This document shows, one piece after another, positions 6,146 to 6,155 of a stretch of DNA of 6,155 bases. The stretch spans positions 1 through 6,155 of the forward strand of contig JAIRLZ010000085.1 in the NCBI GenBank assembly GCA_031259035.1, read 5' to 3'. The position numbers and the translations under genes are program-made. Numbering within the stretch: the first letter of the stretch is position 1; every line of letters starts with the position of its first letter. The notes beneath the pieces are model-generated. The model saw nothing but the letters and a program-made list of their open reading frames with translations. It made no database searches and was not told the DNA's origin. This DNA is from Treponema sp. Lineage in GTDB: Bacteria; Spirochaetota; Spirochaetia; Treponematales; Breznakiellaceae.

Positions 6146-6155
6146 GCTAAAGAAT

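Noticed and set aside
6147..6149. TAG on the minus strand near the right edge as the stop of an upstream ispD
   Set aside because: Only a few bases of upstream sequence are present, so neither the frame nor the gene can be established.
5584..6150. 188-codon plus-strand frame antisense to ispF and the start of nth
   Set aside because: It has low-complexity Ser/Ala/Pro-rich sequence typical of a shadow frame, and both minus-strand genes are certain.

Overview
The window looks like a piece of a spirochaete chromosome, most probably a Treponema-like (Treponemataceae) organism. Three points suggest this. GyrB has the compact layout and C-terminal wording (LGEMNPDQLWETTMDP, ending EFIEENALLASNLDV) that I associate with Borrelia and Treponema GyrB. 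A gene for a long LTAC-type lipoprotein follows it. A standalone ispF shows an MEP isoprenoid pathway, which argues against Borrelia. The assignment rests on remembered family sequences, not on a search.

Layout from left to right. At 1-1831 (minus) is a large surface-type lipoprotein gene whose 3' end lies outside the window. It is open for 610 codons with a clear lipobox and an acidic, internally repetitive segment. At 1872-3818 (minus) is gyrB, 40 bases upstream of the lipoprotein gene on the same strand. At 3819-4028 is a 210-base divergent spacer holding the gyrB promoter, three consecutive hairpins (the last followed by seven T) and a promoter-like sequence for the next gene. At 4029-4931 (plus) is a Cof-type HAD phosphatase. 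It converges across a 49-base GC-rich gap on nth (4981-5646, minus; endonuclease III), which overlaps the end of ispF (5643-6131, minus) by four bases.

The genes are mostly housekeeping: DNA supercoiling (gyrB), base-excision repair (nth), isoprenoid precursor synthesis (ispF) and probable metabolite dephosphorylation (HAD). I see no mobile element, CRISPR array, tRNA, rRNA or replication origin, and no convincing new multi-gene system.

The most interesting signals are at small scale. (1) The three genes that follow a visible promoter-like sequence (gyrB, the lipoprotein gene, the HAD gene) have no Shine-Dalgarno sequence and carry a -10 hexamer only 7-9 bases before the ATG. This predicts leaderless or nearly leaderless mRNAs, whereas the operon-type genes ispF and nth have good Shine-Dalgarno sequences. 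(2) The hairpin series in the divergent spacer could be a small RNA or an attenuator. (3) IspF has lost the residues that line the isoprenoid-diphosphate cavity in the E. coli trimer. (4) The lipoprotein is of unrecognised family, with an expandable acidic repeat and a T9 tract in its signal peptide.
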